From Candidatus Binatia bacterium (GTDB lineage Bacteria > Desulfobacterota > Binatia > UBA1149 > CAITLU01): a stretch of 64,000 nt of DNA. Where the stretch lies: assembly GCA_036493895.1 (NCBI GenBank), contig DASXOZ010000015.1, positions 1 through 64,000 of the forward strand. The letters are read 5' to 3'. Below, piece after piece: positions 1-9,921 of this stretch. Numbering within the stretch: position 1 is the first letter of the stretch; the number at the start of each line of letters is the position of its first letter. Made by a program: the position numbers and the translations under genes. The notes below the pieces were generated by a model. The model was not told where the DNA came from. It saw only the letters and a program-made list of their open reading frames with translations, and ran no database searches.

Positions 1-4
1 GGGT

Positions 5-107
5 GGGGTCAGGCACCAGCCGCATGAACTCAGCACCGACGACCAGTTGATACGGCTGGTGCCTGACCCCAGGCGACGACCAGTTGATGCGGCTGGTGCC
101 TGACCCC
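5..107. repeat. GGTGCCTGACCCC palindromic repeat cluster (copy 1)
   Basis: A copy of GGGGTCAGGCACCAG at 5-19 faces two inverted copies, CTGGTGCCTGACCCC, at 56-70 and 93-107. The two inverted copies sit in a tandem unit that also repeats the flanking CGACGACCAGTTGAT. The same core recurs at 2403-2550 and 43208-43273. It lies just past the stop of the SulP gene and could fold into a hairpin. It looks like a REP-type intergenic element; whether a REP-associated transposase exists elsewhere in the genome cannot be seen here. Confidence 0.75.
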
Positions 108-108
108 A

Positions 109-1902
109 TCAGACTGCGTAGTGCACCCGCTTCAGGTGCATCTTGCTGAAACGCAGCGGGCAGGTTTCGCAGGGCTCGCCCATGAACGTATAGGCGTACT
201 GCACGCCTTTTTGCGTGCTGGTATGGCGGATCGCCTGCTCGTGGAAGATCCGCGACTCGCCGAGCCGCTCGGTCATGCCGGTGCGCTCGAGCGCTTCGGC
301 AAGATCCTTTCTCACGCCCACGAGGATCAGATGCACGCCGCGCGCTTCGAGACGGCGGTGGAAGTCGTCGAGGATTCCCATGCAGACTGCGTCGGGGCTG
401 CGCACCCGCTTGACGCGCAGCACGACGACGCGCGAGTCCGTCCCGATGCGCGATTCGATCTCCTCCAGGTACTGCTCCAGGATCGGAGCCGACCCGAAGA
501 ACATCTCGCCTTCCAGACCGAAGATCAGTACGCGCCCGCAGACGACGTCGCCTTCGAGACGCTCGTGGATCACGCCTTCGGGCGTCACGACGAACTCGGT
601 CAGCAGCATCCGGGCCGCGCGGGGCACGACGAGCAGGAACGACATGAACACGCCGATCAGCACGCAGAACTCGACGCTGATCGCGATCGCGGCGATGGCC
701 GTGACCGCGACGATCACCATGTCGAAGCGCGACGCCTTGACGTGGTAGCGCAGCGCCTTCCAGTCGACCATCTTGTAGCCGGAGACGATCAGCAGGCCGG
801 CCATCGCCGAGCGCGGGATGTAACGCGCGTACGGCGCGAACTCGACCATGATCGCGGCCACCGCGACTGCCGAAATGAACGACGACCACTGGGTGACCGC
901 GCCCGCCTGCTGGTTGATCGCCGAGCGCGTCAGCGAGCCCGAGCCGGGAAAACACTGGAATAACGAACCGGTCAGGTTCGCGACACCCTCCGACAGGCAC
1001 TGCTGGTTGATGTCGAGCTTCTGGCGGGTCTGCCCCGAGATGACCTTCGCCATCGAGATCGCCTCGAGAAGTCCGAGCATCGCGATCGCAAGGGCGCTGG
1101 TGGCAAGAGGCCTCAGGTACGGCGTGTCGAGCTGCGGCAGCGTGAACGGCGGCAGCGTGTTCGGAATGTCGCCGACGAGCTTGACGCCCTGCGCTTCGAG
1201 CCCGAAGTGCGCTGCAACGAAGGCCATGACGACGATCGTCGTCAGCAGGTCCGGGAACAGCCGAAGGCCGACTTTCGACTTGATCCAGCGAAGCGCGACG
1301 ACGAGCGCAACGGCGCCGACACCGACCTCGAGCGTCGGCACGTGCACCGCGCCGCCCTGGGTCATCGTCTCCCAGAAGCGCACGAGAAACGCCGAATGCA
1401 CGTCTCCGACAGCCTTGAGCCCGAGAAGGTTCTTCAGCTGGTCGAGAAAGAGAAGCCCGCCGGCACCGAGCGTGAATCCGACGATGACGGAGTTGGAGAC
1501 GTAGCGTGTAAGGTCGCCGAGCTGCAGCAGCGTGATGCCGATCTGGATGCAGCCGACGAGGAACGACAGCATCACCGCCGCGGCGACCCTCTGCTCCGGA
1601 GGCACGATCGCGAGCGCGCTCAGCAGCGCGATCGAGATCGCGTTGGTCGGGCCGTTGACGAGCTGGCGCGACGAATCGAACATCGCGCCGGCGCCGGTCA
1701 TCACGATGGCCGTGTAGAGGCCGTACTGGGGCGGCAGGCCGGCGACGATCGCGTAGGCCATTGCCTGGGGCACCGCGACGGTGGCGACGGTCAGCCCGGC
1801 GATGAGGTCCGCGCGAAGATCCCGCCAGCGATACGTGCGAAGGGACGCGATCGCGGGGAGACGCTGCAGGAGCAGGCTCTGCGGGGCTTCGGCGGCTGGC
1901 AT
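109..1902 (-). CDS. SulP-family anion transporter with C-terminal STAS domain
   Basis: This 597-residue inner-membrane protein belongs to the SulP/SLC26 family of sulfate, bicarbonate and related anion transporters. The N-terminal 430 residues or so form many hydrophobic segments and include the family stretch AGLTVATVAVPQAMAYA; a cytoplasmic STAS domain occupies roughly the last 150 residues. The C-terminal tail carries a Cys-x2-Cys pair (CETC), unusual for the family. The frame stays open upstream to about 2037, but ATG at 1902 is the sensible start because the upstream part runs into the RNase P RNA region. The substrate cannot be told from sequence. The gene is alone, with a repeat cluster directly after its stop. 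Confidence 0.9.
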   Translation of the reverse strand: MPAAEAPQSLLLQRLPAIASLRTYRWRDLRADLIAGLTVATVAVPQAMAYAIVAGLPPQYGLYTAIVMTGAGAMFDSSRQLVNGPTNAISIALLSALAIVPPEQRVAAAVMLSFLVGCIQIGITLLQLGDLTRYVSNSVIVGFTLGAGGLLFLDQLKNLLGLKAVGDVHSAFLVRFWETMTQGGAVHVPTLEVGVGAVALVVALRWIKSKVGLRLFPDLLTTIVVMAFVAAHFGLEAQGVKLVGDIPNTLPPFTLPQLDTPYLRPLATSALAIAMLGLLEAISMAKVISGQTRQKLDINQQCLSEGVANLTGSLFQCFPGSGSLTRSAINQQAGAVTQWSSFISAVAVAAIMVEFAPYARYIPRSAMAGLLIVSGYKMVDWKALRYHVKASRFDMVIVAVTAIAAIAISVEFCVLIGVFMSFLLVVPRAARMLLTEFVVTPEGVIHERLEGDVVCGRVLIFGLEGEMFFGSAPILEQYLEEIESRIGTDSRVVVLRVKRVRSPDAVCMGILDDFHRRLEARGVHLILVGVRKDLAEALERTGMTERLGESRIFHEQAIRHTSTQKGVQYAYTFMGEPCETCPLRFSKMHLKRVHYAV

Positions 1903-1995
1903 GGGGGATCGGCGCGGAAGGCGCGACGGGGGCTTGTACCACAGGCGGCAGGGCTGTGCAGTCACGAACTCCATGCCGTTTGCGGCAGAAAAAAA

Positions 1996-2382
1996 GAGCC
2001 TGAGCCGGCCTGTAAGCCGGATTCTGTGCGACCGCACGAGGCGGTCCGGCAGTCATTCCTCTAGGCCGCCGGTTGCCCGGCGGCTCGAGCGACCTTGACC
2101 CGGAGGCCTATGGGCGAGCAGCCCGCCTCCCTATTCGGTCTTGCTCCGAGTGGGGTTTACCGAGCATCCGCCGTCACCGGCAGATCTGGTGAGCTCTTAC
2201 CTCACCGTTTCACCCTTGCCGCGCCCTGTCGTTTCGGACCGGATGCGGCGGTCTTTTCTCTGTGGCACTTTCCCCGCCTCGCGACGGGCCGTCATTAGCG
2301 GCCACCCTGCTCTATGGAGTCCGGACTTTCCTCCCGCACTGCATGCCGCAGTGCCGGCGACTGCCCGTCCGGCTCAGGCTCC
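1996..2382 (-). ncRNA. rnpB: RNase P RNA, bacterial type A
   Basis: This is the catalytic RNA of RNase P, which matures tRNA 5' ends. Read on the minus strand, the 5' part holds the conserved GAGGAAAGTCCGGACTCC block followed by the ATAGAGCAGGGTG block. The 3' part holds the conserved ACAGAATCCGGCTTACAG element. The ends pair as helix P1 (GAGCCTGAGCCGG with CCGGCTCAGGCTC). An oligo-U tract follows P1 at about 1989-1995 and probably terminates transcription. The length of about 387 nt is normal for type A. Both ends were set by the P1 pairing. Confidence 0.96.
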
Positions 2383-2402
2383 GCGGCGACTGTAACAGTG
2401 CT

Positions 2403-2550
2403 GGGGTCAGGCACCAGCCGCATGGGGACAGGCGATTTTCCTCTGGTGCCTATTCCTCTGGCGCCTTATTCCTCTGGTGCCTTATTCCTCTGGTGCCTGA
2501 CCCCATTCCTGTGGTGCCTGACCCTATTCCTCTGGTGCCTGACCCCATGC
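2403..2550. repeat. GGTGCCTGACCCC repeat cluster (copy 2)
   Basis: GGGGTCAGGCACCAG at 2403-2417 is followed by a run of ATTCCTCTGGTGCCT units, each about 15-27 bp, several ending in TGACCCC. Some units are decayed (GGCGCC, TGACCCT). The cluster fills the gap between the RNase P RNA 5' end and the FAD oxidoreductase start, so it occupies the place where that gene's promoter would be expected. It shares its core with the clusters at 5-107 and 43208-43273. Confidence 0.7.
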
Positions 2551-2553
2551 TTG

Positions 2554-4131
2554 ATGAGAATGAGGGGGATGGTGCGCGGGGCGGATGTCGTTGTTTGCGG
2601 CGCCGGGCACAACGGGCTGGTTGCCGCTGTCTTGCTGGCCCGCGCCGGGCTCGACGTTCTGGTGCTCGAGGAAAAGCCCGTCGTCGGCGGCGCCGCGCGC
2701 ACCGAGCATCCCTTCGCAAGAGCGCCGGGCCTCGGCGCATCCACAGGGGCCTACCTTCTCGGCCTCGTGCCGCCCGAGCTTCTTCGCGAGCTCGACATCG
2801 AGTTGCCGCTGCTGCGCCGCGACCCGCACTACTTCCTGCCGACGACCGGGTCGCGCTACCTGCTGCTCGGCTCCGACGAGGATGCCACACGCGAGCAGAT
2901 CCTTTCGTTCTTCTCGCGCGAAGACTGGCTCGCGCATCGCGCTCTGCAGGACGACCTCGCGCAGATCCGCGACGACGTCGCGCCCGCGTGGATGGCCGAT
3001 CCTCTTCCGCTCGAGGAGACGGCGCAGCGCTACGTGCGGCCCGCGCTCCGGCACGCATTCGTCGACCTGTGCCGAGGCTCCGCCGTCGACTGGCTCGACC
3101 GCTACGGATTCCGCAGCGACCTGTTGCGCGCGATGTACGCGGTAACCGACGGCGCGCCGGGCCTTCACGGAGGGATCGACAGCCCCGGCAGCGGAATGAA
3201 CTTCCTGGTCCACAACATGTGCCGGCTGCCCGGCGCCGGCGGCACGTGGATGATCGTGCGCGGTGGAATGGGAACCGTGACTTCGATGCTGGCTGCGGAG
3301 GCAATCCGAGCGGGAGCGCGCATCGAAACCTCCCGCGCGGTCACCGCGATCACGCATGAGCGCGGCGTCGTGCGCGGCGTCGTCGTCGGCGAAGCAGACG
3401 AAATCCGCGCCCGCGCCGTCGTCGCCGGATCCGACCCTTTCCGCATGCGTGATCTTCTGGGCCGGGAAACGCTGCCTCCCGGGTATAACGCCCGCATCGA
3501 CGGCTTCCTTCGCGACGGGCGCACGATGAAGATCAACCTCGCGCTGAAGAGCCTGCCGCGCTTTTCCTGCCTCGGAGGCGAGACGGGCCAGCATGCATCG
3601 ACGATCCACATCCTTCCGGACGAGGACGACGTGCTCGGCTGCCTTCGCCGCGGATTTGCGGAGGCCGAAGCGGGCCGCCTGGCCGAGTTTCCTGCGATCG
3701 AAATGTACATCCACACCGCCGTCGATGCTTCGCTGCGCGACGACGAAGGCCGCCACAGCGCTGCGCTGTTCGTGCAGTGGGTTCCCTACGAGCTTTCGTC
3801 GTCGAGCTGGGACGCCGAGCAGGAGCGCTACGCCGAACGCCTTTGCAGGCTTTGCGACCGGTTTGCGCCCGGATTCTCCGATCTCGTCGTCGACTCGTTC
3901 GTGCTGACTCCGCCCGGCATCGAAAAGCACTTCGGAATCACCCGCGGGCACATCCATCACGTCGACAACAGCTTCGGCTTCGGCGAGCGACCCGATTACG
4001 CGACGCCGGTGGCTGGAGCGTGGTGCTGCAGCGCCGGCACGCACCCGGCCGGTTCGGTGATCGGAGTGGCCGGCTGGCAGGTCGCACGCCGGGTGCTGGC
4101 CGAGCTGGGAGTGGCAGCGCAGTCGCGCTGA
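2554..4131 (+). CDS. FAD-dependent oxidoreductase, phytoene desaturase / PYROXD2-like
   Basis: The product is about 525 residues with an N-terminal Rossmann FAD-binding motif, GAGHNGLVAAVLLARAG, at residues 16-32, followed by the VVGGAARTE stretch typical of carotenoid desaturase-like flavoproteins. A second FAD-contact block lies at the C terminus (HPAGSVIGVAGWQVARRVL). This family includes phytoene desaturases and PYROXD2-type proteins; no carotenoid genes are nearby, so the substrate is unknown. ATG codons at 2554, 2560 and 2569 are all possible starts and none has a well-spaced ribosome site. The frame is open further upstream, but that part is repeat and RNase P RNA sequence. Confidence 0.85.
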   Translation: MRMRGMVRGADVVVCGAGHNGLVAAVLLARAGLDVLVLEEKPVVGGAARTEHPFARAPGLGASTGAYLLGLVPPELLRELDIELPLLRRDPHYFLPTTGSRYLLLGSDEDATREQILSFFSREDWLAHRALQDDLAQIRDDVAPAWMADPLPLEETAQRYVRPALRHAFVDLCRGSAVDWLDRYGFRSDLLRAMYAVTDGAPGLHGGIDSPGSGMNFLVHNMCRLPGAGGTWMIVRGGMGTVTSMLAAEAIRAGARIETSRAVTAITHERGVVRGVVVGEADEIRARAVVAGSDPFRMRDLLGRETLPPGYNARIDGFLRDGRTMKINLALKSLPRFSCLGGETGQHASTIHILPDEDDVLGCLRRGFAEAEAGRLAEFPAIEMYIHTAVDASLRDDEGRHSAALFVQWVPYELSSSSWDAEQERYAERLCRLCDRFAPGFSDLVVDSFVLTPPGIEKHFGITRGHIHHVDNSFGFGERPDYATPVAGAWCCSAGTHPAGSVIGVAGWQVARRVLAELGVAAQSR

Positions 4132-4237
4132 GTTGTGCGGGAATCGCGCCGGGAGTCAGGCGCCAGCGCGAATGGACGTGGAGGGCTGCGGAACAACCCC
4201 TGCTTTCGGTCCGGGGCTTTTCCAGAGACTGGCTAGC

Positions 4238-4981
4238 TCATCGCTCGCCGCGGTCTGCGACTGCGCCCGTCTCGGTGACGAGCGCGAACAGGATGCGCTG
4301 GCACATCGGGCAGACGCGCACCGAAGCCGTGCGTCGCACCTCGAGGAGGGTCTGGGGCGGGATCTGCACGTGGCATCCCCCGCAGCAGCCCGTCATGTCC
4401 ACCTCGACGACGGCAATCCCCGCACGCCGCTCGAGCAGCGAGTCGTATTTCTTGCGCAGCGCCTGCTCGATGCCGGATGCCGCGCCGTCGCGGGCCTCGC
4501 GTTCGGCCGCCAGCTCGGCGCGAAGCGCTTCGATTCGCGCTTCGGCTTCGCTGACCTGGCGATGGTCCTGGTTCTCGAGCTCACTGCGCTCGACCTTGGC
4601 CATTTCGATCTGCTTTTCGAGATCCTCGACGCGAGTCATCGCGTCGAGAAGGACCGTCTCCGACTCGCGGATCTCCTCGAGCGCCGCCGTCACTTCGTCC
4701 TGGCCTGCGCGTACTTCTTTCTCGTTGCGTGCTTTCTGCGCGCGCTGGCGCTTGTGCTTGAGCGCTTCCTGCAGGTCCTCGACCTTGCGCTCGGCGAATG
4801 CGCGCTGGGCAACCGAATCCTTGCGGGAAGCGGCCAGAGCGTCGATCCTGGCCGTGCAGGCGGCAATGGCCGCGCGGCGCGCCGCCAGTTCGGCCTCGTA
4901 GCGGCCGATCACGCGCTGCTTCTCCTGCAGGCGCGAATCGAGGGCCTGGAGCTGGAAGAGCATCTCGAGCTGGCTGGACAA
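4238..4981 (-). CDS. Coiled-coil protein with C4-type zinc ribbon (DUF164 / CT398-like)
   Basis: This 247-residue soluble protein has a long helical coiled-coil hairpin over residues 5-185, rich in Glu, Arg, Gln and Ala, and a C-terminal zinc ribbon with paired cysteines (CCGGCH and CPMC about 25 residues later). This layout matches the widespread zf-RING_7/DUF164 proteins, whose function is poorly defined; links to flagellar, secretion or nucleic-acid roles have been proposed for relatives. It lies on the same strand as tRNA-Ile and the rpoD cluster but is separated from them by the tRNA, so it may be read separately. Confidence 0.82.
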   Translation of the reverse strand: MSSQLEMLFQLQALDSRLQEKQRVIGRYEAELAARRAAIAACTARIDALAASRKDSVAQRAFAERKVEDLQEALKHKRQRAQKARNEKEVRAGQDEVTAALEEIRESETVLLDAMTRVEDLEKQIEMAKVERSELENQDHRQVSEAEARIEALRAELAAEREARDGAASGIEQALRKKYDSLLERRAGIAVVEVDMTGCCGGCHVQIPPQTLLEVRRTASVRVCPMCQRILFALVTETGAVADRGER

Positions 4982-5054
4982 ATCGCTTTCCTTACTTCTG
5001 CGCCCGCCGGGCGCGTGCTCCTGCGCCCGCCGGGCGCGTCGTCGTGCGAAGGAC

Positions 5055-5127
5055 TGGGCCCACCAGGACTTGAACCTGGGACCAGAGGATTATGAGTCCC
5101 CCGCTCTAACCACTGAGCTATGGGCCC
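5055..5127 (-). tRNA. tRNA-Ile (anticodon CAT, lysidine-modified type)
   Basis: A 73-nt cloverleaf is clear on the minus strand: acceptor GGGCCCA/TGGGCCC, D-arm AGCTCAGTGGTTAGAGC, anticodon loop CTCATAA and T-arm GGTTCAAGTCC. The CAT anticodon alone could mean Met, but the D-arm and the ACTCATAATC context match minor isoleucine tRNAs read after TilS modification rather than initiator or elongator Met tRNAs. The 3' CCA is not encoded. The isotype rests on resemblance to known Ile2 tRNAs. Confidence 0.9.
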
Positions 5128-5277
5128 GCGCGTCCGACGAGAAAGGGCCCATCCGCTGTGTTGGACCCGGCTCCGATCGCTACCTCGTACAGGAAGGACG
5201 CGTCCGCTCGCGGCGCCGGGTCCGCCTTGCAGCCGGGCCCCTTGTCGCTGTCCGCGGATGCGGTTCCTTGTGCACCG

Positions 5278-7134
<1,857 letters not shown>

Positions 7135-7151
7135 TCTGCTCCCGACATCCG

Positions 7152-8960
7152 TCAGCGCGATTTGGCGCCCTTCATCCTGTTCCAACGTTCCAGGACCACT
7201 GCCGCGCCGGCCTCATCGCCGATCTGCTCGAGGCGGCGAAGCTCGGCCAGCATGCTGCGACGCCGCACCTCGCTGGCTTCGGCATCGAGCCGGCCGAGGC
7301 AATCGGCCAGCACCCGCTCACGCGCTTCGTCTTCGGCGAAAGCCGGATCGTCCTGAAGACGGCGCACCAGGCGTCCGCGCAGCCCATCCTCGAGACCGGC
7401 CAGGATCTCGCCCGGCACGAAACCACCGACCGTGGCACGCGCCGTAAAGATGTCGGCCGCGATCGTCGCCCAGGGCTCCGCGTGAAGCTGTGCCACGATA
7501 TCGCGCCCTTCGAGACGATCAATGCACCCCGGGTCGGCGAGCATCACTGTAACCAGCAATTCGTCGACTCCGGGGGGACCGCTCGCAAGAATCGTCACCG
7601 GACCCGCGCCGCTCACGGGCGCCTTCTGCACAGGACGTCCCTGCTGGCGCAAGACCTGTTCGGAGATTCCGGTCCACAGCGCGGCTTTCTTGACGAAGTC
7701 GTCATACTCGAACGGGTTCGCAACCTTACGAAGGACCTCGGCCAGCTCTGCCCCCGCTCGCGCCGCGCCGCCGGCGCCACCTGCGGCCTGCGATACGTAG
7801 CGAGCATAGGCTTCGACCAGAGGCCGGGCCGTCGCGACCGCCGAGCGCAAAGCAGACGCGCGCTGGCTCCGCACAAAAGTATCGGGATCTTCGCCGTCGG
7901 GAAGAAACACTGCACGCGCCCAAAGCCCTGCTTCGACGAAAAGTGGAAAGCTGCGCGCGGCGGCTCGACGCCCCGCGTCGTCCCCATCGAACAGAGCGAC
8001 GACGTCGTCGCAGTAACGTCGCATCAGGCGGGCCTGGTCCACCGTCAGCGCAGTGCCGCAACCGGCGACGACGTTGGTGATGCCGGCCTGCGACATCGCG
8101 ATGACGTCGAGGTAGCCCTCGACCAGGATCAACTCTCGCGACGTCGCGCCGCCAGAAGCCGGAGCTGCGGCGACCGTCGCGGCGCCGTCTTCGGCGGAAG
8201 CGGGCTTTCGCCGTTCTGCTTCGCGCGCCTCGAAGAGGCCGTACAGCACGCGCCCTTTGTGGTAGGCCTGCGAATCGCTCGAGTTCAAGTACTTCGGTCC
8301 CTCGCCCTCGCCGATGCGGCGCGCTCCGAAACCGAGCGTGCGCCCTTGCGCATCGCGGATCGGGAACATCAGCCGGCCGCGAAAGCGGTCGTACGCCGAT
8401 CCCCCGCGAAGACCGACGAGGCCGATGCGCTCGCCGAGTTGGAGGTCGTGCTTTTCTCGCCGAAGGAAGGTAGCGAGCGCGTCACCGCCGGCAGGTGCGG
8501 CGCCGACGAAGAAACGCTCGCGCGAAGCCTCGACGATGCCGCGCTCGTCGAGGTAGGCGCGCACGGTGTCGCCGAACCCCGCGCGTTCCAGGCACGCACG
8601 GTAGAACTTCGCGGCCGACGCGAGCATCGCCGAGGCAGCATCGCGTTCGGAGGTTGCCGCCGAGCCGCCTTCGTCGGGCACGTCGATGCCGTAGTGCGAG
8701 GCGACTTTCCTCACTGCCTCGGGAAACGCCAGGTTCTCCATCTGCATGACGAACTTGAAGACGTTGCCGCCCGCGCCGCAGCCGAAGCAGTGGAAAAAGC
8801 CTCCTTCGTCGCTGACCGAGAACGACGGCGTTTTTTCGCCGTGGAAAGGGCAAAGACCGATCAATCCCCTTCCGCTTCGCTTGAGAGAGACGTACGCGGA
8901 AATGAAATCGGAAATCTTCGCCGCCTGGCGGACCTCGGCGATCTTCTGCTCGGCGATCAT
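7152..8960 (-). CDS. dnaG: DNA primase
   Basis: DnaG makes RNA primers for replication. The 602-residue protein has an N-terminal CHC2 zinc finger ([13 protein letters not shown], then [10 protein letters not shown]), a catalytic core with a TOPRIM fold ([17 protein letters not shown] and [13 protein letters not shown]) and a helical C-terminal part that should contact the helicase. An Ala/Gly-rich insert of about 25 residues precedes the TOPRIM strand. ATG at 8960 overlaps the cvpA stop by four bases (ATGA), which implies translational coupling. The frame is open far upstream, but that stretch is cvpA in another frame. Confidence 0.96.
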   Translation of the reverse strand: MIAEQKIAEVRQAAKISDFISAYVSLKRSGRGLIGLCPFHGEKTPSFSVSDEGGFFHCFGCGAGGNVFKFVMQMENLAFPEAVRKVASHYGIDVPDEGGSAATSERDAASAMLASAAKFYRACLERAGFGDTVRAYLDERGIVEASRERFFVGAAPAGGDALATFLRREKHDLQLGERIGLVGLRGGSAYDRFRGRLMFPIRDAQGRTLGFGARRIGEGEGPKYLNSSDSQAYHKGRVLYGLFEAREAERRKPASAEDGAATVAAAPASGGATSRELILVEGYLDVIAMSQAGITNVVAGCGTALTVDQARLMRRYCDDVVALFDGDDAGRRAAARSFPLFVEAGLWARAVFLPDGEDPDTFVRSQRASALRSAVATARPLVEAYARYVSQAAGGAGGAARAGAELAEVLRKVANPFEYDDFVKKAALWTGISEQVLRQQGRPVQKAPVSGAGPVTILASGPPGVDELLVTVMLADPGCIDRLEGRDIVAQLHAEPWATIAADIFTARATVGGFVPGEILAGLEDGLRGRLVRRLQDDPAFAEDEARERVLADCLGRLDAEASEVRRRSMLAELRRLEQIGDEAGAAVVLERWNRMKGAKSR

Positions 8961-9748
8961 CGCGCGTAGTCGCCGCCGTCGTCGCGACGAGTGGTGCCCG
9001 AGTCGCCCCGGCGGGCCGCACCCGGATCGTCGTGATGGACCGGCTCGGCGCGACGTGCCGAACCCGAATCTTCGTGGCGGGTCGCGCCGTCGTCGCTGCG
9101 ATGCGGCGAGCCGGGATCGTTGCCCCGCGGCGGCTCCTGGCCCTTGCCCATCGCGTCGGCGGCAGCGGCCGCGCGACGCGCCGCATCCTCGAACTCCTGG
9201 CGGTTGAGGATCGGGATGTCGTCCTTGTGTGCAATCGCCTCGTCGATGACCGCACCGGCAAATCCCGCCAGCGGCGGTCCGAGCACCGACGTGCTGAAGC
9301 GCTCGTCCAGCGTCAGCATCGTTTTCTCGAGAGGAGTCGCCGCGGCCTCCGTGCCGGCGCCGCCGTGGCGCGGAAGCTGGTGCGCGAGCACGACGAAACC
9401 CCCGAGCACCAGCGCCGAGACCACCAGCGTAAGAGCCGCAGCCAGGACGCGGCTCGGCCTGGACAGTCCGAGCCCGAGCACGCGCGAGACGATGAACGCG
9501 AGCAGGCGGATGACGATCACGATCGCGAGGAACGTGACGAGCGGGGCCAGCATGTCGAGGAAGATCTCGGCCTGGGGCGGAATCCGGGCAGCCAGTTGCT
9601 GGCGGACCAGGTCGGACCAGTCCGGAGTCATGACGAAGGCGGCCACAGGGGCCACGTAGCCGGCGATCGTCCCAACGAGGCCCCGGGACCAGCCACGCAG
9701 CAACGCCAGAAGGAGGATCAGGGCGAAGATGGGATCGACCGGATTCAA
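8957..9748 (-). CDS. cvpA: CvpA-family membrane protein
   Basis: The product has four or so N-terminal transmembrane segments over residues 5-130, beginning with the pattern NPVDPIFALILLLALLRG seen at the start of CvpA/colicin V production proteins. A long hydrophilic tail rich in Arg, Asp, Gly and His follows, which is longer than usual. TTG at 9748 is the best start because it places the first residue directly before the conserved NPVD; another TTG at 9793 is possible. The gene heads the cvpA-dnaG-rpoD cluster. Relatives affect envelope stress and colicin or purine phenotypes, but the molecular job is not settled. Confidence 0.75.
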   Translation of the reverse strand: MNPVDPIFALILLLALLRGWSRGLVGTIAGYVAPVAAFVMTPDWSDLVRQQLAARIPPQAEIFLDMLAPLVTFLAIVIVIRLLAFIVSRVLGLGLSRPSRVLAAALTLVVSALVLGGFVVLAHQLPRHGGAGTEAAATPLEKTMLTLDERFSTSVLGPPLAGFAGAVIDEAIAHKDDIPILNRQEFEDAARRAAAAADAMGKGQEPPRGNDPGSPHRSDDGATRHEDSGSARRAEPVHHDDPGAARRGDSGTTRRDDGGDYAR

Positions 9749-9921
9749 TTCGCGTCGCGCGTCCCCGCCGCGCCCGCATCCGCGGGCGCGCAAGCCGGAC
9801 GCCTCGGCATGATCCCGAGCGAACGGCGGGGAGTCAACGCCGGCGGCGCAGGCGCGCTACTGGCCCGCGACGCCCGGTCGTGTAAGGTTTGGCGCCAACA
9901 CCCCTACGGATACCCCGCACG

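Noticed and set aside
2314..2553. N-terminal extension of the FAD oxidoreductase
   Set aside because: This part is RNase P RNA 5' sequence and intergenic repeats translated by chance (repeated Leu-Trp-Cys-Leu).
8961..9779. Very long N-terminal extension of DnaG
   Set aside because: The extension is Arg-rich, has no domain and is the shadow of cvpA. The ATG at 8960 begins the normal family N terminus and overlaps the cvpA stop.
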